This document shows positions 1 through 6,860 of a DNA stretch of 8,384 nucleotides, piece by piece. Every line of letters begins with the position of its first letter. The stretch's first letter is position 1. The position numbers were made by a program, and so were the translations under genes. This stretch comes from Lachnospiraceae bacterium (GTDB lineage Bacteria; Bacillota_A; Clostridia; Lachnospirales; Lachnospiraceae): assembly GCA_009774655.1 (NCBI GenBank), contig VSOD01000176.1:1-8384 (forward strand), in the 5' to 3' direction. The notes under the pieces are model-generated. The model was given only the letters and a program-made list of their open reading frames with translations, did not search any database and was not told the DNA's origin.

Positions 1-387
1 CGGAAATTTACCCTCCGAAAACTCCATTTCCCAGATGTCCTTGTCTGTTTTTGCCTGCGCCGCTATGATCTTACAGCAGTCAATGACGGAGCCTCCGCCT
101 ACCGCGAGGATAAAATCCACGCCCTTTTCTTTCGCTAACGCCGCGCCTTCCTGCACCTTAGCATAGGTAGGGTTGGGCATAATGCCCGGAAAATCTACAA
201 CTTCCTTTCCTTCCTTTGCAAGCAGCTCCTTTATCCTGTCATAGATGCCGTTCTTCTTCAGGGAAGCGCCGCCATAAGCGAGCATCACTGTCTTTCCATG
301 TCTGTTTAACTCCGCCCGAAGCGCCTTTTCCAAAGAGTTCTGTCCAAAGTATACTTTTGTGGGATAAGTGAAAACAAATTCGTTCAT
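1..387 (-). CDS. Iron-containing alcohol dehydrogenase, N-terminal part (cut by left edge)
   Basis: The first 129 codons are present and the frame is open to the window edge; the family is usually 380-400 residues. The start ATG at 387 follows a GGAGG ribosome binding site (plus 395-399) with an 8-nt spacer. The N-terminus (MNEFVFTYPTKVYFG) and the GGGSVID segment at residues 97-103 are typical of the Fe-ADH superfamily, in which this glycine-rich loop binds the NAD(P)H diphosphate. The metal ligands (Asp and three His) lie in the missing C-terminal part. Members reduce aldehydes or ketones to alcohols in the cytosol; the closest named types are NADH-dependent butanol dehydrogenase-like (BdhA/YugJ) enzymes, but substrate cannot be fixed from this fragment. 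It lies 111 nt downstream of the aldo/keto reductase, across a hairpin-rich gap, suggesting linked but possibly adjusted expression. Confidence 0.93.
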   Translation of the reverse strand, partial: MNEFVFTYPTKVYFGQNSLEKALRAELNRHGKTVMLAYGGASLKKNGIYDRIKELLAKEGKEVVDFPGIMPNPTYAKVQEGAALAKEKGVDFILAVGGGSVIDCCKIIAAQAKTDKDIWEMEFSEGKFP

Positions 388-394
388 TATGATG

Positions 395-399
395 TCCTC
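395..399 (-). promoter_or_regulatory. Ribosome binding site of the Fe-ADH gene
   Basis: The minus strand reads GGAGG eight bases before the ATG at 387. This strong site fixes the start and shows independent translation initiation after the long structured gap. Confidence 0.8.
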
Positions 400-433
400 C
401 TTTTTATATTCATCAGCAGCATAACAATATACG

Positions 434-460
434 GGAAGAACGCTGTTTTTGCGTTCTTCC
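434..460 (-). repeat. Perfect 10-bp hairpin upstream of the Fe-ADH gene
   Basis: Arms GGAAGAACGC (434-443) and GCGTTCTTCC (451-460) are perfectly complementary around a 7-nt loop (TGTTTTT on the plus strand, AAAAACA in the minus transcript). No U-run follows the 3' arm in the direction of transcription, so it is not a standard intrinsic terminator. It lies in the 5' untranslated part of the Fe-ADH message and could act as a processing, stability or attenuation structure. Confidence 0.7.
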
Positions 461-469
461 ATGTGAGTA

Positions 470-488
470 GGTTCCGCCCTTTGGAACC
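470..488 (-). repeat. 6-bp hairpin in the AKR/Fe-ADH gap
   Basis: GGTTCC (470-475) and GGAACC (483-488) form a perfect 6-bp inverted repeat with a 7-nt loop. It sits between two longer hairpins, so the gap contains three consecutive stem-loops. No U-run follows it. Confidence 0.55.
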
Positions 489-490
489 GT

Positions 491-531
491 AGAATTTCTT
501 AGCGGGTGTTTTTTGACCGCTTAGAAATTCT
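491..531 (-). repeat. 15-bp hairpin overlapping the AKR stop codon
   Basis: Arms 491-505 and 517-531 are complementary over 15 positions with one mismatch, around an 11-nt loop (GTGTTTTTTGA on the plus strand). The stem contains the TAA stop of the aldo/keto reductase (499-501), so the last codons of that gene are part of the structure. It could slow transcript decay or reduce read-through, but it lacks the trailing U-tract of a canonical terminator. Confidence 0.7.
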
Positions 532-1524
532 TCTCGCATTGGTGCCGCCGAATACCTCTGACATTTCCATCGCATCGAGCTGTTTATCCAAAACCGCAAT
601 CTCCTTTTCCGTCAGCTTAATATCCGATGCCCCCGCATTTTCTTTCAGGCGGTCTGACTTTCTCGTTCCGGGGATTGGCACCAGATATGGTTTTTTTCCA
701 AGCATCCACGCAAGGGCAATCTGACCGGGCGTGGCGTGCTTTCCTTCCGCAACCGTTCTGACCAGCTCCAGCAGTTTCTGATTCTGTTCCACAGCTTCCG
801 GCGTAAACTGCGGCATCACGCTCCGGTAATCCGTACCCGCGTCAAACTTAGTCTCTTTCCCATACCTTGCGGACAAAAATCCATTTGCCAAAGGCGAAAA
901 TGCCACATAACCGATGTTTAATTCCTCCAGTACGGGGAATAACGCTTCATGCCAGCGCGCCATCATGGAATAGCGGTTCTGGATCGCCGTTACCGGGCAG
1001 ACCGCATGGGCGCGGCGTATCGTTTCCTCGTCAGCTTCCGATAGTCCCCAGTGCGTAATTTTTCCCTCCTGCATCAGCTCCTGCATGACGCCCGCCACCT
1101 CCTCAACCGGTACGAACGGGTCAATGCGGTGCTGATAGTACAGGTCAATATGGTCAGTTCCCAGCCGCTTTAGGGAATTTTCTACCGAGACACGGATAAC
1201 CTCCGGTCTGGAATCCGGCAGAAGCGGTTTATTTACCTGTTTGCTTTCCGTGTCAAAATAAATTCCAAACTTTGTCGCTATCACAACTTTATTTCGATAC
1301 GGCCGCAGCGCCTCCCCTACCAGTTCCTCATTATGGTGCGGATTTTCCGGCGTGCCATAGACTTCCGCCGTATCAAAAAATGTATATCCGATATCTACTG
1401 CCTCCGCCAACAGTTCCGTCATTTCCTTTTTATCTGCCGGTGCCCCGTAAGCGTGGCTCATTCCCATACAGCCAAGCCCCACCGCGGATACTGTCAGATC
1501 TTTTCCCAGTGTCCTATATTCCAT
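499..1524 (-). CDS. Aldo/keto reductase
   Basis: A 341-residue cytosolic NADPH-dependent carbonyl reductase of the aldo/keto reductase superfamily (COG0667-like, single-domain TIM barrel). The catalytic tetrad is visible: Asp51 and Tyr56 in FFDTAEVYG, Lys85 in ATKFG, and His132 in YYQHRID. The C-terminal IPGTRKSDRLKEN segment (284-296) is the usual NADP 2'-phosphate-binding region. The start was set at ATG 1524 because GGAGG (plus 1531-1535) precedes it by 6 nt and the family N-terminus (MEYRTLGKDLTVSAVGLG) begins there; an in-frame upstream extension to 1590 has no family similarity. The C-terminus ends in a basic tail (RRISKRSKNTR) encoded by a hairpin, which looks like an add-on beyond the EVFGG end expected of relatives. 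The gene lies 126 nt after the flavodoxin-hydrolase lipoprotein and precedes the Fe-ADH. Substrate unknown. Confidence 0.95.
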   Translation of the reverse strand: MEYRTLGKDLTVSAVGLGCMGMSHAYGAPADKKEMTELLAEAVDIGYTFFDTAEVYGTPENPHHNEELVGEALRPYRNKVVIATKFGIYFDTESKQVNKPLLPDSRPEVIRVSVENSLKRLGTDHIDLYYQHRIDPFVPVEEVAGVMQELMQEGKITHWGLSEADEETIRRAHAVCPVTAIQNRYSMMARWHEALFPVLEELNIGYVAFSPLANGFLSARYGKETKFDAGTDYRSVMPQFTPEAVEQNQKLLELVRTVAEGKHATPGQIALAWMLGKKPYLVPIPGTRKSDRLKENAGASDIKLTEKEIAVLDKQLDAMEMSEVFGGTNARRISKRSKNTR

Positions 1525-1530
1525 AGCCAA

Positions 1531-1535
1531 CCTCC
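1531..1535 (-). promoter_or_regulatory. Ribosome binding site deciding the AKR start
   Basis: The minus strand reads GGAGG, then 6 nt, then ATG at 1524. This supports the 341-residue product over the longer open frame starting at 1590. Confidence 0.8.
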
Positions 1536-1573
1536 ATGATTTTCTGCAACCGTGTTTTTGCTTTTGCCTTGAT

Positions 1574-1650
1574 GATTTTATTTTAATCAATCCACACCTT
1601 TTACAGAAGTTCCGAATGGTTTCTAAGTTATTACCTAAAGGTATCTACAC
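1574..1650 (-). promoter_or_regulatory. Possible promoter/operator region of the AKR gene
   Basis: This 126-nt gap (1525-1650) is the largest between the genes of the window. It holds a short dyad TACCT-AA-AGGTA (1632-1643), resembling a small operator. A weak promoter-like pair follows on the minus strand: TTCTGT, 17 nt, then TAAAAT in an A/T-rich stretch. The -35-like element is poor. No intrinsic terminator is visible after the stop at 1651, so read-through from the upstream operon is equally possible. Confidence 0.25.
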
Positions 1651-3264
1651 TCAGTTGTTCTCAAAAATTCCTGTCAGCCACGCATCATAGGCAGGAATCC
1701 ATCCCTCTGTATAGCCGTACCCATGCGGTCTGCCTTCCAGCACATCCACTTCTACCGGAACACCCGCTTCCTTTAACGCCTCCACACATTCTTCAAACTC
1801 ACCTACAAACGGATCACGGGTGCCGTAGCAGAAATAGGTAGGCGGCAGATTGGACGACGCAAATTTGTCCGTGTCAGTGGACGCGACACTCAGGCGTCCA
1901 TAAAAGGAATAAATCATGCCGTCCGCGCCTGCATCCGCTGATATACCGTCAAGCTCATCCGGAACATAACTGTCATCCAAGGCACTTCCGTTCACCGTAC
2001 CGTCAAAATTCAACAGCATTTCCCCTGCAAGAATACCGCCTGCCGAAAAACCCATAACGGCAATATCCTTTTCATCAATGCCATAGACATCTGCATATTT
2101 ACGGACAAATCGGACTGCACGGGCCAGATCCAATGCTCCTTCCTCCTGTGTATAAGGGTGCAGGCGGTAGTTTACCACAAAACTCTGATACCCCAGTCTG
2201 CTAAGTTCCTGCGCTACAGGGGTTCCCTCCATCTGGTCGCTTCTAAACTGAAAAGCGCCGCCTGCATTGATCAGGACAGCACCTTTCACTTCTGTTCCCT
2301 CCGGAACAGGAAATGTTACCATATAAGGACGGAAATCCGGATCATCCGCATAATTTCCGTTGTTCTCTGTATACTCTGTGACCGCAGGCATGTTGCCTTT
2401 TTCCCAAAGGTATAAAATCTGCTGGTCCACAGGATCAGCCACCGCATCTGCCACTGTATCACCACTATTGTCCGGCGCAATTTCTGTCGCGTTCAGTCCC
2501 AGGCTTTCCGCCCATGCCACTACATCTTCCTCGCTGTCCGCTACACTGTTTCTGGATAAGGACAAGGTATTCTCACTTACATGGGCGCCAGGCTGCAGTT
2601 CCGATATAGTCCGGATGGTTCCCGAAAAACCGCTGCCGCCATGTGTCACAAAGGGGATAATGGTCTTTGCACCAAAATCATATTCTTCCAAAAATGTATA
2701 AACCGGCATCGGGAGATCTGCCCACCAGTTCGGAAACCCTAAAATAATGGTTTCGTACTGTTCAAAATTCTCCACATGATTCAAAAGCTCCGGGCGTTTC
2801 TTCTCATCCTGCTCACCCGCTGCCTGATCTACCAGCGGATCATGGTCAAGCGGATATTCTTCTACCGTCTCAATACGAAACAGATCCCCACCGACTGTCT
2901 GCTGGATTACTTTTGCCACATACTCGGTGTTGCCCATTTTTTCCCCATCCCTGACTACAATACTGGCTCCGGCAACCGCATCCGTTGTTTCCACATCCTC
3001 CGGTATGGAAAAATAGGCAATCAATATGTTGGAGCTTCCTACTTGGGATTCACTGCCTGCATCTGCACTTCCCTGTTTATCCGCAGCGATTTCCCCTGCT
3101 CCCGAATCGCCGTTTTCATTTTCACTGCCGGACACTTCCCTTTCTCCTGACTCCTGAACAGGACTGCTCCCTGTACTGTTATCCTTTCCCTCTGCCCCGC
3201 ATCCGGCTATGCCTAATATCAATAATGCCGTCATGCACAGACACAAAATATTCTTTCGTTTCAT
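1651..3264 (-). CDS. Lipoprotein fusion: flavodoxin domain plus Aes-type alpha/beta hydrolase
   Basis: A 537-residue surface lipoprotein. The signal peptide ends in lipobox IAGC with lipidated Cys22, followed by a Ser/Gly/Glu/Asp-rich tether to about residue 78. Residues about 79-258 form a Flavodoxin_4-like domain: ILIAYFS, a long insertion, then GNTEYVAKVI (GNTE 111-114), LGFPNWW (Trp pair 180-181) and IIPFVTH. From about residue 310 follows an alpha/beta hydrolase resembling acetylxylan-esterase/Aes-like (COG0657) enzymes, with nucleophile Ser407 in GFSAGG, acid Asp484 in GTRDPF and His514 in RPHGYG. The oxyanion strip usually read as HGGG or PGGG is NAGGAF here (333-338). It probably cleaves an ester outside the membrane while the flavodoxin domain handles redox or merely binds; the substrate is unknown. 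ATG 3264 was chosen because GGAG lies 6 nt upstream; ATG 3270 is nearly as good. It follows the previous gene by 36 nt. Confidence 0.9.
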   Translation of the reverse strand: MKRKNILCLCMTALLILGIAGCGAEGKDNSTGSSPVQESGEREVSGSENENGDSGAGEIAADKQGSADAGSESQVGSSNILIAYFSIPEDVETTDAVAGASIVVRDGEKMGNTEYVAKVIQQTVGGDLFRIETVEEYPLDHDPLVDQAAGEQDEKKRPELLNHVENFEQYETIILGFPNWWADLPMPVYTFLEEYDFGAKTIIPFVTHGGSGFSGTIRTISELQPGAHVSENTLSLSRNSVADSEEDVVAWAESLGLNATEIAPDNSGDTVADAVADPVDQQILYLWEKGNMPAVTEYTENNGNYADDPDFRPYMVTFPVPEGTEVKGAVLINAGGAFQFRSDQMEGTPVAQELSRLGYQSFVVNYRLHPYTQEEGALDLARAVRFVRKYADVYGIDEKDIAVMGFSAGGILAGEMLLNFDGTVNGSALDDSYVPDELDGISADAGADGMIYSFYGRLSVASTDTDKFASSNLPPTYFCYGTRDPFVGEFEECVEALKEAGVPVEVDVLEGRPHGYGYTEGWIPAYDAWLTGIFENN

Positions 3265-3270
3265 CGTCAT

Positions 3271-3280
3271 CTCCGCCTTT
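3271..3280 (-). promoter_or_regulatory. Ribosome binding site of the flavodoxin-hydrolase lipoprotein
   Basis: The minus strand reads AAAGGCGGAG just before ATGACGATG. GGAG is 6 nt from ATG 3264, and AAAGG is 5 nt from ATG 3270. A TTG at 3300 that would lengthen the protein lies upstream of this site and is unlikely to be the start. Confidence 0.6.
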
Positions 3281-3300
3281 CCTTTCCCGTTATATCCCAA

Positions 3301-4785
3301 TCACTTTGAAAACAACCACCCCATAATCTCCTCATCATAGGCAAAAAGTCCTCCTCCGCCATGCTCGTTTGGGGCATTCCTCCCGGTAAAATAATCATGC
3401 TCCTTAATGTCCAGCACAAGCAGGCTGTCAATTTCTTCTTTCAACAATCCCTGCCGCTCATACAAGTCATAAAGCGTATCATACGCTCTCTGCGTTTTGG
3501 CGGAACCGTAATACTCATCATTCCTGCCTATGGCAAAATAAACAGGCAGCCGGTTATCCACAACAGGCTCGTATTCGCCGTCCCACTGTGAACTGACATG
3601 AAGATATGCCGTAAACAGATCAGGACGCTTTCCCATTACGATAGACATGGTTTCGCCTCCGCCCGAATAACCGTTCCCATATACTTTCGATGTGTCGATG
3701 TGATACTGCTGCAGAAAATATTCCACCAGTGCAATCGTCTGATCTGCCGAAGTTTCTCCCCAGTCGTTAAGCTGCGGCGCAACAATAATCATCTCGTCAT
3801 TGTACTTCTGTGCCTCAAATCCAAATTCCTCCGACTCGATATTGGCAGCGACTCCCTGAAAATACAGCCCTTCATAACCGGGCAGCGTAAAATACAAGGC
3901 ATACGGCTTACTGCCATCATAGCTTTCCGGAATATATACATTGTAATGAATATCCCCTGCATCTGCGGAATGGTACACATTGTCAATCACAAAGTCCCGA
4001 TAAGCTTCTGTTCCCTCCGTGACATTGGGAAGTTCACTCACTTCCGGGTCAGTATCCGCTATATCCGCTTCTGATTTTGTCAAACCGGTTTCTGTATCCT
4101 GCTGTTCGTCTGTCTGCTCCAACATGCCAATCCGTTCAAGCCATGCTGATACATCTTCCAAACCGGAATTATGGACACGGTATCCGTCCAAAACCGTCGC
4201 GCTGCCTGAAACCTCCCGGATATAATCCATGCTTACATCAATCCCATTATCCGTGCTGGTACAAAAGGGAACCACTGTTTTCCCTGTCAGGTCATAACTC
4301 TCTAAAAATGTCCCGACCGCCATCGGTGCATTAAACCACCAGACAGGATAACCAATATAGATCACATCATATTTATCAAGGCTTTCCGGCTTTGCCGCCA
4401 GCCCCGGTCTTAAATTCAACGCCTCCTCAATCCATGCGGTAGCTGCCGTTCCCCAAAAAGCGCTGCGGTAATATCTGTCCGTGCGGATCTGAAATAAATC
4501 CGCCCCAGTAAGCTGCGCAATCATTTTAGCCGCAGCCTCCGTATCGCTTTCAGCCTCGTACTGATTGGAATTGGGCGAAGCGGATGAGGCGGCATCTATT
4601 CCATCCGGTATAACACCCTCTCTGGAAAAATAAACGACCAGCGAATGCGTCCCTTCGTCTCCGACAGCCACATTATCATCTACTCCTGTAATCTTTCTAC
4701 CCATGAACAAATTCCATGACGCCCATACGATCAGGACCACCAGTATCACCAGCTCAATCACCGTTCTCTTTTTTATTTTTTTCAT
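3301..4785 (-). CDS. Membrane-anchored fusion: flavodoxin domain plus COG4099-type alpha/beta hydrolase
   Basis: A 494-residue protein with one N-terminal membrane segment (about 9-28) after a basic start (MKKIKKR) and no lipobox Cys, so probably an uncleaved signal anchor with the rest outside. Residues about 48-218 form a Flavodoxin_4-like domain: SLVVYFSREG, an insertion of about 25 residues, DTEAAAKMIA (82-91), YIGYPVWW (Trp149-150) and VVPFCTS (171-177). An acidic linker leads to a serine hydrolase domain (about 265-494) like PHB-depolymerase/predicted-peptidase proteins: IPESYDGSKPYALYFTLPGY, nucleophile Ser374 in GNGYSGGGE, Asp423 in GRNDEYYG and His475 in NEHGGGG. The triad looks complete. 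Likely esterase or peptidase activity on an extracellular substrate; specificity cannot be read. The ribosome binding site overlaps the permease stop, so the two genes are probably translationally coupled. The hydrolase type differs from that of the next gene. Confidence 0.9.
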   Translation of the reverse strand: MKKIKKRTVIELVILVVLIVWASWNLFMGRKITGVDDNVAVGDEGTHSLVVYFSREGVIPDGIDAASSASPNSNQYEAESDTEAAAKMIAQLTGADLFQIRTDRYYRSAFWGTAATAWIEEALNLRPGLAAKPESLDKYDVIYIGYPVWWFNAPMAVGTFLESYDLTGKTVVPFCTSTDNGIDVSMDYIREVSGSATVLDGYRVHNSGLEDVSAWLERIGMLEQTDEQQDTETGLTKSEADIADTDPEVSELPNVTEGTEAYRDFVIDNVYHSADAGDIHYNVYIPESYDGSKPYALYFTLPGYEGLYFQGVAANIESEEFGFEAQKYNDEMIIVAPQLNDWGETSADQTIALVEYFLQQYHIDTSKVYGNGYSGGGETMSIVMGKRPDLFTAYLHVSSQWDGEYEPVVDNRLPVYFAIGRNDEYYGSAKTQRAYDTLYDLYERQGLLKEEIDSLLVLDIKEHDYFTGRNAPNEHGGGGLFAYDEEIMGWLFSK

Positions 4786-4790
4786 ACAAT

Positions 4791-4800
4791 CTTCTCCCTT
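4791..4800 (-). promoter_or_regulatory. Ribosome binding site overlapping the permease stop codon
   Basis: The minus strand reads AAGGGAGAAG five bases before ATG 4785. Its first bases overlap the TAA of the permease gene (4801-4799), a layout usual for translational coupling inside an operon. Confidence 0.65.
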
Positions 4801-5710
4801 AAACCAGCAGATTTGTAATGAGTCCTGTTATCAGAGAGAACACCATTACGAAAGCAATATATAGAACAAAACGCTTTATTCCAAGCACGATCTTCAATGC
4901 CCCCAGGTTTGTGATCTTCGTGGCAGGCCCGGTAATCATAAATGCCGCCGCGCTCCCCATGCTCATTCCGGAGACCAGCCATTGCTGCAAAAGCGGGATT
5001 GTCCCGCCCCCACAGGCATAGAGCGGAACACCGATGGTCGCCGCCATCAGCACACCGAACCCCTCATTGCTTTTCCCGAAAAGCTCCGCAAAACCGTCTG
5101 CCGGGACATATCTCTGGAACAATGCGGAAAGCAGCACACCAATCAGAAAGTAAAGAGCCGTCGCCCTGACATTCCGCCCCAGATTTTTCAAAAACCGCAT
5201 AAAAAGATTGGGGTCTGTGTCATGGCTTGCACGGGGCTCAAATCCCGCAAAGTTAAAGAACGGTTTCTTCCCATAGGCAAAATGTACCGCCAGCCCTGCA
5301 AAAATCCCACATAAAGTACAGGAAACCAGCCGCACTGCCATGACCGTTCCCCCAAGCGCCGTGCTGTAAAAAAGAAGCTGCGGGTTTAAAAGCACACTGC
5401 TCATCATAAAAGCCGCCAGCCAGTCGTGGCGCATCCCATGTCTGGAAAAAGAAGCCGCTATAGGAATCGTGCCATACATGCACAGAGGCGACGCAATCCC
5501 CAAAATGCTTGCCGGGATTACGCCGAATACTCCCCATTTTTTGTCCCTGATTCTTTCAAAACAGTTATGGATGGCGTCTTTTGCAAAAACAGATACCAGA
5601 GAGCCGACCATCATACCCAGAATCCAGTAAAAGGCGATCTGACGGAGCTGTACCATGAAATAATAACTGATATAAACAAATTCGCGTTTTATGAGGGCAA
5701 ATAGTTCCAT
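4799..5710 (-). CDS. ArsP/UPF0718-type membrane permease
   Basis: A 303-residue integral membrane protein with about eight hydrophobic segments arranged as two related halves. Conserved loops are typical of the permease family PF03773 (formerly DUF318), which includes the organoarsenical exporter ArsP. The first half carries GIASPLCMYGTIPIAAS followed by a conserved MMSSVLLNPQL stretch. The second half carries GVPLYACGGGTIPLL and then MITGPATKITNLGA. Family members export small soft-metal or metalloid organic compounds, or have no known substrate. The Cys-Ser-Cys type loop of characterised ArsP proteins is not seen here (CMYG instead), and no arsR, arsC or arsM is nearby, so arsenic transport is not supported. 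ATG 5710 was chosen because an almost ideal ribosome binding site ends 5 nt before it; a GTG at 5719 lies inside that site. The gene sits between a DUF362 lipoprotein and a membrane-anchored flavodoxin-hydrolase, which suggests it moves a compound handled by these surface proteins. Confidence 0.88.
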   Translation of the reverse strand: MELFALIKREFVYISYYFMVQLRQIAFYWILGMMVGSLVSVFAKDAIHNCFERIRDKKWGVFGVIPASILGIASPLCMYGTIPIAASFSRHGMRHDWLAAFMMSSVLLNPQLLFYSTALGGTVMAVRLVSCTLCGIFAGLAVHFAYGKKPFFNFAGFEPRASHDTDPNLFMRFLKNLGRNVRATALYFLIGVLLSALFQRYVPADGFAELFGKSNEGFGVLMAATIGVPLYACGGGTIPLLQQWLVSGMSMGSAAAFMITGPATKITNLGALKIVLGIKRFVLYIAFVMVFSLITGLITNLLV

Positions 5711-5713
5711 GCA

Positions 5714-5726
5714 GATCACCTTCCTT
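5714..5726 (-). promoter_or_regulatory. Very strong ribosome binding site deciding the permease start
   Basis: The minus strand reads AAGGAAGGTGATC, close to a full-length complement of the 16S 3' end (AAGGAGGTGATC) with one extra A. It ends 3 nt before ATG 5710. The alternative GTG at 5719 is part of the site itself. Confidence 0.75.
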
Positions 5727-5755
5727 GTATCAAAATGCCATACAGAGCGTTCTGA

Positions 5756-6832
5756 TTACTCATCAATATTTACCAGCTCATAAGTGCGGCTTCCCAATCC
5801 GATTTCTTCCGCGTGCTCCAATGTGCGTAAGCCATCCCTGCTGTTCACCCGGTCCTGAAGGGTTTTGCTTCCTTCTGCCGCAAAAGCGAGATCAATACAT
5901 GCCTGGTCGATAGCCACCGGATCAAAGGAAGCCACAATCCCAATATCGTGAATATCCGGCTTTGCGGGATTTCCGTCGCAGTCGCAGTCAATGGAAATAT
6001 TGTTCAACACACTGATATATATAATCCGGTCCCCATATCCCAGATAATCCGATACGGATTTACCGGCTTCCGCCATCGACTCCGTAAAACCGGTCTGATC
6101 GCCGCCCCACGGACTGCTGCTGCTCGCTCCGGCAGTATGGATCAGGCATTTCCCTTCTTTGGAACCAAGCCCGATGGAGATATTCTTAATCGCCCCGCCA
6201 AAACCCGCCATCGCGTGCCCCTTGAAGTGAGACAGGATAATATAAGAATCATAATCCGCGAAATGAGAACCCACCCGATTGCTTTCAAGGCGCGTTCCAC
6301 CCTCCACGGGCAGTTCCATGGAACCCTCCGCATCCAGAATGTCCACATCCGCAATCGCCGTAAATCCATGATCCTCCGCTACCTGCATGTGCATGGCCGT
6401 TTCCGTCCGGGAGCCGCCATATGCCGTATTGCACTCCACAATCGTACCGTCCACGGACTGTATCAGGTCCTTAATCAGTTCCGGATCGAGATAATTACTT
6501 GCCGGCGGCTCTCCTGTTGACAGCTTGACCGCAACGCCTCCAGTAGGTTCCCAGTTCAAAGCCTCGTAAACAGCCATCAACCCTTCCGGCGATATGTCGG
6601 ATGTGAAATATACCACAGATGCCTCCGCATTGTTCTGCGGATCACCCGTTTCACTTTCCGCGCTGTCATTGACGGAAGAGTCCTCCTGCCCGGAAGATGC
6701 ACTACCATCAATGACTGACTGTACGTCTGCTGTTCCTGTACCACTTTCCTGTGCCGATTCCTCACTATTCCCGCATGCTGCTAAACCAAGTACCAGCAAG
6801 ACAGATAAAAACCATACCATAACCTTTTTCAT
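5756..6832 (-). CDS. DUF362-domain lipoprotein lacking the ferredoxin segment
   Basis: A 358-residue surface lipoprotein: signal peptide with lipobox LAAC (Cys20), then a Ser/Gly/Glu/Asp-rich tether to about residue 70. The remainder is a DUF362 domain (COG2006): VVYFTSD at the start, SHFKGHAMAGFGGAIKN at 201-217 followed by SIGLGSKEGK, CDCDGNPAKPD (283-293) and SFDPVAIDQACIDL (302-315). Many DUF362 proteins carry a two-[4Fe-4S] ferredoxin insertion after the GSKxGK region. Here that position holds only a short Ser-rich stretch (TAGASSSSPWGGDQTG) with no CxxCxxC motif. The Cys pair 283/285 remains and could bind metal. Function of the family is unsettled; a redox or metal-related role outside the membrane is inference. 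ATG 6832 follows AAGGAG at a suitable distance. It lies 83 nt after the flavodoxin and 45 nt before the permease. Confidence 0.9.
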   Translation of the reverse strand: MKKVMVWFLSVLLVLGLAACGNSEESAQESGTGTADVQSVIDGSASSGQEDSSVNDSAESETGDPQNNAEASVVYFTSDISPEGLMAVYEALNWEPTGGVAVKLSTGEPPASNYLDPELIKDLIQSVDGTIVECNTAYGGSRTETAMHMQVAEDHGFTAIADVDILDAEGSMELPVEGGTRLESNRVGSHFADYDSYIILSHFKGHAMAGFGGAIKNISIGLGSKEGKCLIHTAGASSSSPWGGDQTGFTESMAEAGKSVSDYLGYGDRIIYISVLNNISIDCDCDGNPAKPDIHDIGIVASFDPVAIDQACIDLAFAAEGSKTLQDRVNSRDGLRTLEHAEEIGLGSRTYELVNIDE

Positions 6833-6860
6833 AAATCATTTCTCCTTATTAGAGCCATCT

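Noticed and set aside
434..531. Intrinsic terminator after the AKR gene
   Set aside because: The stems are good but none is followed by a T-run on the minus strand, so only hairpins are reported.
3265..3300. TTG start at 3300 for the flavodoxin-hydrolase lipoprotein
   Set aside because: It would put polar residues before the signal peptide and lies upstream of the ribosome binding site that serves ATG 3264/3270.
4799..5710. Arsenic resistance operon
   Set aside because: Only the permease fold hints at it; no ArsR, ArsC, ArsM or related protein is present and the typical ArsP cysteine loop is not seen.
5711..5719. GTG start for the permease at 5719
   Set aside because: The GTG is inside the near-perfect ribosome binding site that serves ATG 5710.
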